Source: Hemibagrus wyckioides (taxonomy: Eukaryota; Chordata; Actinopteri; Siluriformes; Bagridae). Taken from it: 64,000 bases of DNA. Of the stretch, positions 32,776 through 45,254 are shown one piece after another. The number at the start of each line of letters is the position of its first letter. Position 1 is the stretch's first letter. Made by a program: the position numbers and the translations under genes. A model generated the notes under the pieces. That model was not told the DNA's origin. It saw nothing but the letters and a program-made list of their open reading frames with translations, and ran no database searches. The stretch covers positions 6,449,259-6,513,258 of the forward strand of contig NC_080714.1 in NCBI RefSeq assembly GCF_019097595.1. The letters run 5' to 3'.

Positions 32776-33534
32776 CTCTATGAGGAAGAGAGGATTTAAA
32801 AAAAAAAATTATAGCAAAACTATGGTGATCCACAAAAAAAAAAAAGCTAGCAACATCAACAATAGCAAAGATCTTGGATTCGACCCATCACTAGAACTAG
32901 CACTTTACACAGAGAGAACTGGTCATGAATCATGGTTAATAGCATGGTTTACCACATTATTTATTGTTAATTACTTTCAGTGTTGAGGAATTAGCTCTTT
33001 TTTCGCCACATAGCTTGCTAGCTAGCACAAGATGTACATAAACCTGGATGTACTATATACACAAGCAGCTAGTGTAAATGTGCCAGCAGGGCTTAGCTTG
33101 CTTGTCTTTCAAAGATTAAAAAGACATGTTATACGGCTTAATTTCTGGTATCCATGTCAGATTATTTTCTGCTATGTCAGATTTCTGTATGCACAAACAT
33201 AATAGCACTACCGAGGAAAAAATACACATCATGGTATGATGAAGTGAGGCTGGGGCTGATTTCTTTCTAACCCAGCCTGTAGAGTCACAGCCATGTCAGG
33301 TGACTACACACCCCCTAGACTGGATATGAGAAGATACATACAAAATACAGACTGTGGATTGTTTATTCCCCAAAAAGCCTTTGTAGGAGAAACTTCTAGA
33401 TGGCAGACTAAGCACATAATGTCCAATAAACAAACACATTTATTTGCTGTGAACAAAAGGAATAGAACATCTGGTATTCAGAGGCAAGACAGCATGAAGC
33501 CAGCTGGATATTAAAGACTTATTAAAATGTAACA

Positions 33535-33895
33535 TTTACATTACGTTTATATTTATTCATTTAGCAGATGCTTTTTATCCAAAGCTATTTACAAATGAGG
33601 AAATACACGCAAAGTGATATATCAAGCAGATGACAATATAAGCAGTGCTACTATAGAAGATTTTTTATTTGAGTGCCAGAGGAGCAAATTGCACAGAGAT
33701 ATACAGTAGGTTCTAGGCTATGTGCAGAATTGGGACATGGAACACAGTGGGGTTAGTAAGGAAGAAGGGGAAGGTAGTGACGGATTCTGCTGTCCAGATT
33801 GAGGTTGGAAGTTCATTTCACCACTGAGGGACAGGGACGGTCATTTCGAAGGTTCTGGAAAGGGACCTCATGCCTCATTGAGTAGGCTCTACCAG
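33535..33895 (-). mobile_element. dispersed repeat with SINE-like tail
   Basis: Left part resembles the TTTACATTTA-GCAGATGCTTTTATCCAAAGC tail seen at SINE 3' ends; the right part (33773-33895) is the reverse complement of 25497-25610. Probably one element on the minus strand. Confidence 0.6.
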
Positions 33896-34245
33896 ACATT
33901 GGTGGTTAACTGATCACAGGGAACATAAAGCTCAAGGAGAGTGTTGAGGAAATGGAAGATGATATTCCAGACAAGGTCTGGTACGTGAGCATCAAGGTCT
34001 TGAATTCGATGCGGTTGGCTACAGGAAGCTAGTGAAGAAGGATATGACTTGAGCCCTTTTGGGCTGGTTGACTCCAATTCTTATTATTTCATCAGTGAGA
34101 CCTTGTGATATAACATATTGCTCAACAGTAACAGTTTACTGCTCCAGTCACTAATAGATATTAGATTTTAGCCTCCCATTAGTCTGTAATATCACAACCA
34201 GCTGTCCTTTTCACTTTCTGGCTTAGCTTAGAATAGATAGCTGGC

Positions 34246-34632
34246 TTGTCTATTCACTGGTCTGATAAAAATCATCTGGACTACAGTGTGGTTTCTCTTC
34301 CTTTTCCAGCACCAAATTCTTTTGGCTCTGGACCTAATAAGGAGCAGTCTATTTCATCAGTTCTTCACCAGTCCAATCAGCATGTTCTGATGAGTTCCAG
34401 AGACAGTTCAGATGGTCAGGACATTCGAAAGTTTGTGGAAATTTAAAGGGAAAGCACAACTTTGGCTGAAGCTCTAAAGAGACTGGCATTTCTGTTAGTA
34501 TATGATAAATTATAACAGAACTTGAAGGCAGAATTGAAAGAGAAACCAGATGCAGAAGCTATTTTTGATGGATGTGTTTATACTCTTAATGGTTGGGTTC
34601 GGCAAGAACATGAGTCACCAGTTTGCTCCTAG
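34246..34632 (+). pseudogene. possible decayed coding relic, origin unknown
   Basis: One plus-strand frame stays coding-like for about 385 bp, interrupted by two stops (34444 and 34513). Readable parts include FPAPNSFGSGPNKEQS, RESTTLAEALKRLAF and KPDAEAIFDGCVYTLNGWV. A TTTTCCAG precedes the second part. I cannot name a parent gene and chance is possible. Confidence 0.25.
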
Positions 34633-34871
34633 GTGATGCCCATATTCCAAAATTTTGAGCAAAATGAAAGTTTTCTAGACTCAGTCTTTCAGGCCACTCA
34701 CTTACTTGCCATAATTCTGCCATAATTCTAGTGTTGAATGGGAACTGCAATAATAGAGGAGCAGTGGGCAGGAAAGATAACGACAAGCGTAATAAATCAT
34801 TTTGTAGAAAAATATAAAAAATAAATAAATTTCTACAAACAAAGGTAAGCACAGAGAGTGTGTCTATTTAA

Positions 34872-35165
34872 TTCAATTCAATTCAATTATACTATATTCA
34901 TATTGCGCTTTTAACAATGGACAATGTCTCAAAGCAGCAGAACATAAGAAATATATAACAACAAAAAAGATAAACAAGTTCAAGGTTAATATCAGACTAA
35001 TATTTAAATGTATCTGTAGTAATCCATAATGAGCAAGCTTGAGGTGACTGTGCCTAGGAAAAACTCTCTTAGATGGTAAAAGGAAGAAGTCTTAAGAGGA
35101 ACAAGACTCAAAAGGGAACCTCATCCTCATTTGGGTGCCACTGGAGAGTGTGCTGTGTAATTAGG
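34872..35165 (+). mobile_element. dispersed teleost repeat, second copy
   Basis: Same family as 29587-29840: ATTGCGCTTTTAACAATGGA, GTCTCAAAGCAGC and GGAACCTCATCCTCATTTGG. Confidence 0.75.
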
Positions 35166-37080
35166 GGCTCCTGAGCAAATCATAAATTAGCTCAACCGCA
35201 TGATTTCTATTAGAGAATATCTCAAGGGGGGATTTTTATGGAGTGGATAATATCTGTAGATTAGAAATGTGTGTGCACCATGGTCACCCTTTTTCTCATA
35301 CAAAGGAGTTATAGAAGAAGTAATTTTTCCACTGGCTGCATTTCTATGCTAGTTTTAGTTCCTTTGTGGTTTACATGATAGCTAGGTTGGAAATTTAGTT
35401 GCAACCTGGCAACCCTTGCCAAATTAATGGCATTAATGTATCTACACAAGCTGAAAAAAAGGCACATCTGAACTGTATGTTGGATGACTGCATGTTGTCA
35501 GATCTTGACTTTTTAACCTTCCCTACCAAAATCTACACTCATAAGCCACTACTGCTGCACAGGACCTTCTAATAGCTTAGACGTAGAAGATCCACCTTGG
35601 TTTTTTCCCCTCCTCTTCTTTTCTCATGTTGACCCTCATTACGTGGGTGTAAAAGGGAAAGAAGAGTCACTCTAATCTATTTAAATGAAGTGTATTGGGA
35701 GGAGCTGGCCCTCCCTCAGTGCCATCTATCTTGCAGTGCTAGGATAAAGACCTCATTGTACCCATGTCTTTGGGGGCCAGAATAGGAAAAGCTCATTACT
35801 ATCCTTTCAGAGGCTTGACTCATTCAGGTCTCCCTCGAGATATCTGCTCTGGGCAGCAGGGTCAAGAAAAGGTCAATGTCAATCATCAGGATTTAGGAAA
35901 AGCACTGACGTTCCCCTCTCATTACAGGGTTGTATGTCTACCAATTATGGTTTTGAACATCCATTCATGTTTTTTTATGCGATGACTAAAGTTCCAGAGC
36001 TTCTCCTCTCTCATTTTCTCCATGGCATCTCCTTTGGCCTGTCATACACACTCTCTTTCTATTCCTCGACCTGATTTGCACATGCTCCTTTTTTTTTCTC
36101 ACTTTGGAACGACAGAGGTCATGGGAAGATCCCCGCTCTCTCACAGATGGTGAAATCGCATCTTGCTAAATCACGGACATGCTTTTGTGTGTCAGGGGAC
36201 CAGTGACGAAGGCTTTTTTTCACATACATCCAAGTGCAGCCAATAAATACTCCCGCTTTTCTTTATCAGAGTTTACAGTTTAGTGCGGTTCGGGTGTTAG
36301 TCTTTCCTAAGGCATCTTTCAGGGGGCTGATGAATAGTCTAGACATTAGTACATTTCCAAGGCAGTCAAGCGCAAAACGTTTCCAGAAGAACAGCGAATC
36401 GGGATCTTGTGTTTTCTTACACTTTAAAAATGCTTTCATGTGTGTGAAGTGAGCTAGATAACTTGGAATTCCATGCACCCCACTGAGAGTCGTTTATGTA
36501 GTGAATAAAACACTTGGGGGCATGCACTTATGGTAAAATACTCAACGATAGACTGGTGTGATGGAACCTGAATGAATCAGAGTTACTGTACCCACCAGAA
36601 GTTGATTATTTTCCAACAACAGAAGTTATTTATTCCTCTCATACCACAGCAGTCGTTTCCTGTTATCACTTCTATTATAGCAGCTATAAATAGTCTTTCC
36701 CTCACCAGCCTCAGTTTTCTCGTGAAATTAGCAAGACAAAGCAGATGCCTTGCTTAAATGTGCTGCTTTTCCTCCACCTTTTATATGCACTGACACTGGA
36801 GACTCCTTCCAAACGTGCTAATAACCCTCCCCTAACAGAAAACATTACCATATCAACAATCACACACATTTTCCTATCAAACATACACCACATTCCCTGG
36901 GTCACTTGTTGTACCTTGTACCTTGCAGCTAGAGCTATTCTCAGAGCTGCTGGTACAGAAACTTAATCAACACTTTCTGACCAATCAGATGAGAGAATTT
37001 AACAGCGCTGTGGTAAACTCAATAGTGTCTCAGTTCTGGTTCTGTTTCTACTAGGAACTAGATGGCTATAGTTATGGTGT

Positions 37081-37262
37081 AGTGATAGCTCAGTGTTTAA
37101 GGGGTTTAACTACTGATCAGAAGGCTGTGAGCTCGAATCCCAGGACCACCAAGCTGCCCCTGCTGGACTCTTGAGCAAAGGCCCTTAACCTTCAATTGCG
37201 TAAAAGAAAAATGAGACGCTCTGGATGAGGGCTTCTGCCAAATGACATAAATGTAAATTTTC
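37081..37262 (+). mobile_element. tRNA-derived SINE
   Basis: Full-looking copy: GATAGCTCAGTGTTTAAGGG (A-box), GCTCGAATCCCAGGACC (B-box), CTGCCCCTGCTGGACTCTTG and a GCCAAATGACATAAATGTAA tail. Confidence 0.8.
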
Positions 37263-37369
37263 AATCTAAAACACTTCGAGATTTTCACTCAGTAGAATTC
37301 ACACAGCGAGAGTTTTTGAACATTATATACTGTTTTGCAAAGTTCTAACCAAGTCATTACTATGTTGTT

Positions 37370-37597
37370 GTTGTTGTTGTTCTTTCAGCTGCTCCCTGTT
37401 TGGGGTTGCCACAGCAGATCATTTAGTCCACATGCTTCAATTAGGCACAGGTTTTACGCCAAATGCCCTTCCTGATCCAACCCTCCCATTTAATCCGGGT
37501 TTGGGACCGGCACTGAGAGTTTACTTTTCAGTGGTTGGGTTAATGCTCTGCCCGGGAATCGAACCAGGATCCTGCCACTGGACCATCAGGAGGCTTA
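37370..37597 (-). mobile_element. short RTE-type LINE 3' insertion with 24-bp duplications
   Basis: Read on the minus strand it ends GCTGTGGCAACCCCAAACAG, GGAGCAGCTGAAAG and an AAC-repeat tail, the same 3' end type as 30117-30462. TAACCAAGTCATTACTATGTTGTT occurs at 37346-37369 and again at 37598-37621. Confidence 0.88.
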
Positions 37598-37842
37598 TAA
37601 CCAAGTCATTACTATGTTGTTACTGTATATATTCACACGCAGAGAATTCAGTGTAAGCTCCATTTATGTTTTTTGTTTGCTGACATGGCACAAGGTGCCT
37701 ACATTTATGTCAGTCATCACATGCATGTTAAAGTCCTGATATGTTTACTCAAACCTGAGTTTGATCATTTTTAGGACTCAAGTTGTGTTTCAGACACTTT
37801 GTTGTTTCAATCCACATTATAGTGTGATGTATGTTTTCCTAC

Positions 37843-37906
37843 CTGAGGCTGCATGTCATCTGTGGTGTTTCCAGTCCTTCTGCTTTTACTCCTTCAGATT
37901 CACGGT
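37843..37906 (-). CDS. sorbs3: sorbs3 exon 2: N-terminal leader
   Basis: A 64-nt exon encoding (D)RESEGVKAEGLETPQMTCS then L and two bases of Arg39. Only this frame is open; it enters with two bases and leaves in phase 2, which fits the exon 3 acceptor exactly. The acceptor TTGTTTTCCTCAG is strong, the donor is GTAGGAAA. No homology recognised. An isoform starting at 55.1 kb might bypass this exon. Confidence 0.65.
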
Positions 37907-38640
37907 CTGAGGAAAACAATATGAAGGATTAGTTCTTCAAATGTAAATGACTACACATATTACATATACTTTTTAGCTATGTTTAGTCATACATGCTCCC
38001 ATTTTTTAACAGATAAAATAGTGTATTCTCAATGTGTTATTCTTTTAGATAGATTAGATAAAGAGTGTCAGCAGATTCCACACCTGATTCCACCTGTTTA
38101 ATCGGTTCATCTTGGCTTTCAAAATACTATGAGGTGTGGCTTCAGTTGGTTGGATCGAAAACTCACACCTACACCAGCCTTTTGTTTGAACATTCAATTT
38201 AATTGAGGCATACAGTAAACGGTATACTGTGACATTCTTCTCCAGTATTGTGACATTCTTCTCCAGTGAGAAAAGAACCATTGTTTATTTCAACTGGACC
38301 ATGATCACCGTGTACACAAATTACACAGGTCCACTTTCTCTTGAGGAAATAACGATATCATGAGCTATACTGTTTTTTTAGGACTGATTCGTTACAATTC
38401 CTTCCTTTTAAAATTGTTCAGCTTGATAACTCATAAGGTGACATTTTAGCATCTGAGAGGCTCAATGAGTCTATCTAAAATCCCTAAAAAAGGTTTAAAC
38501 AGATCTGTCATCATCATCATCATCATCATACTGGCTAACATTTGAGAGATTCGGAATAAAGCTGTTGTCAATTAGCCTTAGCTAATATTTTCATTAATGA
38601 CACTTATTTGCTTCTAGTTTTACTACAAGAAGGATTAATG

Positions 38641-38815
38641 AGGTAAATCCATCCATCCATCCATCCATGCATCCATTCATTCATCTTTCTGTACTGCTTA
38701 TCCTATACAGGGTCATGGGGAACCTGGAGCCTATCCTAGGGGACTTGGCACACAAGTAGGGGGGAAACCAGAATACCTGGAGGAAACCCCTGAAGCATGG
38801 GGAGAACATGCAAAG
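38641..38815 (-). mobile_element. Rex3-like LINE 3' end
   Basis: CCATCCATCCATCCATGCATCC, then CTGCTTATCCTATACAGGGTC and GAACCTGGAGCCTATCC, ending with GGGGAGAACATGCAAA. Same family as 2015-2132 and 11600-11955. Confidence 0.65.
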
Positions 38816-41800
38816 ATTCTTATTACTGAATCTGGACATACTTTTGTTACAAATTTCATTATTTTATTAGTCTAGTAAACACATCAAGGTGAGCTAGTTG
38901 ATATATTCTCTGATATTTTCTTCATAGTCTGTGGCCTGTTCTAATACACTAAATGTAGTTGACAGTGGACTGATATGGCTTCTTCTTCATGGCTGTTTGG
39001 TCAGGTGTCACTTGCTAAAGATTTAAGAAATACCATGGTCCAAAGTGTGTATCTAAAATCGATCCTTGCAACTGAAGTCTGCAAAGCCTTCCCAATTCCC
39101 ACAAGCTAGCTGCTCGCCAACAGACAAGGTGAAGAACTCCAGTACAATGCACAAGCCAGTGCAATTACTCCAATCCAAAGCTTACCAATGGAAAGAAAAA
39201 GATCATTTTCATGTCACAGGAGCAAGACAAACAGCATTTTGTCCCCTTCTAGGTCCAGGAACATCTTAGCAGAATAAGGGAGGGTATGTGAGCTGACCGG
39301 TATATAATCTACAATCTTATTGTTATTGACAACACCGGTTATCTCCTACTCCAAATCTCATATTTGTTTGTGTCCTGGAGCGAGGACAGAAATTTTGCCC
39401 CACTATTGTCACCATGCAGATTTTCTCCAGACAAAAAAAAAGTCTGTTTCACCTAGCAATTTGTTTGTTATTGAATTATTTCCGTTTCTGAATCATTCTA
39501 AATGGAACAAATGAGTCATATCTGGTGGGTTGATACCCTCTAAATATTTGCCCAGAAGAGTGTTCCAGTACATCAGCAATGGGTAGAAGTTCCCTAATGC
39601 AGTTTTTTCCTGGGTTTAACAGCACTGAAAGGATAACAGTGGTTCTTGTTGGTTCAAAGCTTTAGTGACAAACAAGGAGTTCCAGTGTTAGAATAAAATA
39701 TCCCCTCTTTTGACTAAGAGATAGATTTGCAAAGTCCCAGAGGAAGAAGGTCAGCAGTGGTTTTACTCCCACTACTTTCTTTTTCCCAGAGTGCTAAATC
39801 ACACCAGACTGTGACCTGTTTGTGATTTTTTTCAGTAAGAATTCCCAGTCTTCTACACTACACATTTGAAGGGCTTTCAACAGGCAACAGGCAAAATTCC
39901 GACCTGTTCAGAAAGTTCTGAAGGTTTTACTGCAACTAATTTGGCAATGGTCCCATCTGGCCTGCTTATTATTAGAGACTATTAGTGATGGTGATCTGCT
40001 TGGTGTCTGTCATGATGTTACATCATTGGTGAAATCCCTCACCAATCTCCAGATCTCTGGTAGTGGTGGTTTTCTCAGGCTTGCTACTTTTTCTCCAAGA
40101 CTGGTCAGCATGCACAACCCTACTTTCTCCTTTTTCCCCCCTTATGGAAAGTAATGTGTCAATGGCTATAGACACACCAGTTGAACAATGACCAGATAAT
40201 CTGTGCTATGCAAAACCTTGTTTCACCAAAAGGAAAAGTCTCTTCTTATAATTGCCCCACAGTGCCAACGGCAATGTTGGTTAGTGGAGATATTTGAGCT
40301 TATATCAGTGAAGCCCTAGCCACTACTTTGAAAGTTAAAGCAGTTTGTCAAAACAGAGCTGTCTATGTATAACAGACCACATTGAGGCATTGTGCTGCAA
40401 CATGTGCAACCAACCAATCAACCCTTTAATCTTTCATATAAACTAATCAGTATCTTGTTTCCCAGTACATGTTTTAGCTGAAAACTTTTGAAAGCACCAT
40501 CTGGTAGCTGCAGTTACTATTTCTATGAAGTAGATATTAAAGTTAGATCATTGTTAGCTCCATATTACTTTACTGAATACCCCTGTTGAAAAGGCCAACT
40601 CACTCTGCCTACTTACCAGCTATTAAAAAATGCTAAACACTTATCGATTTGACAATTTAATCAAATAATAAGAATGCATGAAGATAATTTGGCTGGTGAA
40701 GATCTACTGGTCTACCAGTTTTAGTCTTTGTTTTGGCAGCAGAGACAGCTGTGAAAATATGGAGGCTCTACGAGGGAAGGTCACATGTTTCTAGCTATCT
40801 GCTGAACTTTACAACATGTCAACAAGCTATTCTCTCATCATGAAGGTGTTGTAATGGCTTCCAAACAATAGCTAGATAACAACAAGATATCTACTGCATG
40901 CTGGGCTAGTGGGCGTCTCATATCCTGCTGTGTTCTTGCTAATCAGCTAACAGCAGGTTGAATGTAAAGGCTATATAGACAATACTATATAACTTGTCCT
41001 GGGATCGGTGATTAAGCTATATTGATCTGGTAGGCTGTGGGTTTAAAACTCACTACCACCAAAGTTTTTAGGTCCTTGGACCAGGTCCTCGATTCAAGTG
41101 AGACCTATCATTAGAAAATACTGAGTGTTTATAGATGGTGGAGAGCTGGGAGCAGAACTATTGATCCAGATTTGAATTATTGATCAGTGTCTCGTCATGT
41201 GGTTATACAGAGTTTTATACACAACCCTTAGATCTGAGCTCCATTTTAGCTCATATTTTATAAATGTAGAATCAGAGCCTAGTCATCTAGTCATCCCTGG
41301 GGCAGGTATCCCTGGACTCATGTGGTTAATATTCTGCGATGACAATATCAGAGGTGCAAACATCAATGCTGTAGTCTTTTCATTTATAATTTCAGACTCC
41401 TACCTACTGCTACACAGGAGACACATTTCTACTTTCTCAGTAAAAGCATTGGTCAGACTTAATAAATCAAAATTTGCCAGGTTTTAAAGCCAAGAACGCA
41501 TGAGTGTTTCTCCTTGCAGTGGTTACTATCGCTTTGTGCCAACTTTACAATAAATAGTTGAACTTTGACCTGATCCTCAATTAAGCGGGACTGTGCTATC
41601 TGGTCGGTAAAAAGTGCAGGGTAGAACATGCTGTTTATTATTTACAACACAGGGCCATTTTGTTCACTGACACACACTGGGGTTTTTGTGGTAAAATTCT
41701 GTTTTTTTTCTCCGCCTACTAGGATTTTCATGCTAACTATGTTGTAAGGACATGCCTGGTTCAGACAAAACAATCAGACGTTTTGGAAACAAAGCTAACG

Positions 41801-42610
41801 GCTTATTTACAAAAGCAACAAAAAAGCGTTTTTTGCTTTTTGCTGGAACTTTCCGTCAGCTCAGTGCTCGGAGACGTGTTTTTCATGTGTTCTGCCATAC
41901 TTGGCATTACAGGCTCTAATGACTGTGGTCAGTTTCCTGAATCGAGTCTCTACTGCTACATGCCTTGAGGCCCGGGGAATGGATGATTGTCCTGACTCAT
42001 CAGCCTGGATGGGCTTTGTTACATAACAAGGAAACAATCTCTGTGTTGTGTGTGTATTGTGCACACACCTCCATGTTTCACAACTGCATGAATGGAGGCC
42101 TCTCTGTTAGTTAGTAAACGCTGTAATGCAATGCAATGCCACTATCTGTATTTGTATCATTATCTGTATAGTGCTACCTGTATACGGATTTGAGTATGTC
42201 TGGACCTGGGGGGAAAAAAAATCACTGTCTGTGAAATCTGGCTCATCAAGCTCAGTTACATCACTTCTTCATTTCTTTCAATTATTTAGATTCCAATATA
42301 ATATACAAACTCACATTTCATTAGATATCAGAAGCATAATTTAACCTGCTCAGACATTTTACTAAGAAATGCTGTACTGTACAAGCATCGTGCAGCATCC
42401 CATGTAAGTGCTCTTTGTTTGTTCGTCCCGCATTCTTCATATCTGACAGCTCGCTCATGCCCGCATAAAGTCTTGAGGCTCAAACAGATAACTTGTGCAT
42501 CTTTCTGGCAAAAATGTAAGAATATGTTATCTGTTTGGTGTGAATGATGTATTTGTATTCTCTTATATCCCTACATGCATGTGCTTAGGCCTCTATCTGA
42601 AACTACAGAG

Positions 42611-42667
<57 letters not shown>
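42611..42667. repeat. CA then TA dinucleotide repeat
   Basis: About 14 CA units run directly into about 14 TA units in intron 1. Confidence 0.93.
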
Positions 42668-42673
<6 letters not shown>

Positions 42674-43474
42674 TATATTGTTGTATGTGGGAGTTTTGCT
42701 CACTCTGCGAGTGTAGTGTACATTGGAACTCACCCCCTCATTCCAGCTTCATATTTCACAAGACCAGCTCTGACTCAACCTTAAACATTACCAAAAGTAG
42801 TCTGTAATCCCTTCAATGTAATTCATATAACTACGTCAAGACCCCCAGCGGTTCGTACTCAAGAATGTCATCAGCAGAGGCAGAAAGAAGCACCTTTTGT
42901 CACATCTAAACCCCATGACAATTCCATCTTTCACGACAACCTTTAGTTATTAGCCGATTTAATTCAGCATGCGAAAGGGAGACTGGAAACTTGCTCATGG
43001 ATTCAGACACTGTAGCTATTCATGCTGTTAACACCCGAAACAAAAGGAGAATAACATATGGTGTTTATCATTAGTAAATATGTGCATGTCAATGAAGATG
43101 AATGAGACTGGTGTAGTCATATATCTGCTTAATTCCTTGCTTTTCAAGGCTAATCCTGACTGCCTCAAGTGGGATTTAAGACAAAAAAAAAGGACAAGTG
43201 TGTAGGTGTGTGTGTGAGAGATAAAGAGAGAGAGAGAGACTTTATTATATCCTCCTATCCTTTGCAATTACCTGCTGTTCTTCCTGTCAGAGCTGCATCT
43301 TTAAGGCAGAAACCACAATTTTGGCACCATTAGGCAACAAACTAACAGCAGTCCAACACTCCAAGTCTTAAAAAGCCATATAAAGCCAATAAAGCTGTTT
43401 GGCCTGGATTGCAGCATGCCTGGCTTCCTCAGGCCTCTATTACCTAAATGGGTACAGAGAGTAAGAAAGGGGGA

Positions 43475-43530
43475 GAGAGAGAGAGAGAGAAAGAAAGAAA
43501 GAGAGAGAGAGAGACAGAGAGAGAGAGTAC
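43475..43530. repeat. GA-rich repeat
   Basis: GA and GAAA units in intron 1; a second GA run lies near 43217-43240. Confidence 0.88.
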
Positions 43531-44666
43531 ACGGCAGGAAAAGCTCAAAGGCCCATGTAAGATTAAAAGAGACAGAAGAGAAAGTCAACCTAATACGGTC
43601 AAGCTTCTTCCTGATAGCCGGGCCATAAAACCACTCAAATAACTATGCAGAACATGACAAGGCTTTAGGAGTGTTTATTCTCAACACATGGGTATAGCAC
43701 GTAGACTTCCACCCAGGGTCCGTGTCTCATGTGGAGCACATCGGGAAAGAATTTGGAAGTCGTTGGTCCTTGGGTTCGTCAATCAGCTTCTTTATTCTAA
43801 ACAAGCTGTTAAAATTCTGCCAATAGTGGCGAAGTATTCATTTTTAATTATTTAGTTTAAGGTAAATCTGGGCTCAGAGACCAGCAATAAATAAAACACT
43901 ACATTTTATTTCCTGACTTTATTACAGTACAGTCAAATCGCAGTGTTTCTTTTTCTCCATAAATCAAAATGTTAGCTGCAAATATGATGAATAAATATTA
44001 GGCTTGAAGTGTCAGTGCTATTAGCTATTCATAGGAAAGTTCTTCTTAAATACCAATACTACTAACAAGCTACTTTCTCATGCTTCATCCTGAAGCCAGT
44101 TTTACTTTGCAGTTACAGCACTAAAATCGGGACCGAATTCTAGAGCAGATCATATGAACTTTCGCTTTCCATGTCAGATTTTTACAGTGAAGTGATTGGA
44201 AAACAATTTTTTATGACTGTTCTGAGGTTTCATCATATTTGTAGCTGTCACATGAGTTCCGTGTCATCCTTTGTCATCCTCCTATTGGTGGGGTTTAGAT
44301 GCGCAGACGAGCATCACAGCAGCAGACACACTATTGAATAAAGAAAAATGGGAAAATATTCTGACACATGACATATTCTAAGATCCCCCTGTCTCCACAC
44401 ATGACTTAGGAATTGATTTATGATTTTAATATTATAAATTATAAGATGTGAGTCCCTTCACACAAGAGACAGAAGAAAATTTATCCCACTGTCTGTTAGT
44501 TATCAAGAGCATTAATTTATTTACTTATTTAAACATTTAAGCTGCTTTTATTAAAAATGAATGTTTGCACCACCTGAGTATTGATTCACTTGGTATGCTC
44601 TTATATTAGTGAAGGATGTAATACAGCTAGAAACCATCTGAACCCTTAGACCTGCCTGTATTTCTC

Positions 44667-45254
44667 ATGTCTACTGAGGACAAGCAGATCAGAATGTTCT
44701 TATACACAGAATCATCTAAACCTTTCGGCTTCTGTTTATCCAGCAGACCCTACATGGACTTCAGGGCAAGAGTCGTTTCCTGGTCTGAAGTTGAGCATGG
44801 AGCTTCGGAATGTCGCGTAGTCAGAACAGTAAACTTGGCAATGACATCAGACACGGTTTTCCCAGAACTCTTGGCTGCTCTGCTCACATTGAGCTGGAGT
44901 TGTGTTAACGATTTTGGGTGCATCCTGGGAAAATACTTCTGTATTATTAGAATACTAGATAGAAATTTGTTCGATTGCGTTGTTACAAAATGGAACCACA
45001 GCTTTATCAGTCAATCTGAGGTTAGCATCCAGAGCAGGACGTATAAGCTCATCAGTTTTCGGAATACTGTATACCATACAACAAAAACGTTCCCTAAAAT
45101 CCATTCTGTTCATCTCATCCAGCCCTTCCAACCATCCAGCCATCCTTTCCCTCCCTACCTCCATCTATCCATCCATCATTCTAATCTAATCAAGCTTTCA
45201 TCCTTATACAAGCAGGCAGGATGTCTGTTGTTTGTTAAACGAATTGTTTTCTAA
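44667..45254 (+). other. unexplained 195-codon open frame in intron 1
   Basis: An ATG-initiated plus-strand frame beginning MSTEDKQIRMFLYTESSKPF, outside obvious repeats except a CCATCC-like stretch near its 3' end. No domain, no signal peptide and no family recognised. In AT-rich DNA of this length a frame this long is uncommon but can occur by chance. Confidence 0.15.

Larger units (their letters stand above)
32776..37842 (-). other. sorbs3: intron 2 with SINE, LINE and dispersed repeats
   Basis: Holds dispersed repeats at 33535-33895 and 34872-35165, a possible pseudogene relic (34246-34632), a SINE copy (37081-37262) and a short LINE insertion (37370-37597). 35200-37080 shows no recognisable feature. 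Confidence 0.75.

Noticed and set aside
38820..41000. Possible LTR retrotransposon in intron 1
   Set aside because: Composition hinted at degraded coding sequence, but I found no pol motif, LTR pair or primer-binding site.
43265..43300. Short exon-like segment ending in GTAATTGC, minus strand
   Set aside because: Acceptor poor and the frame contains stops.
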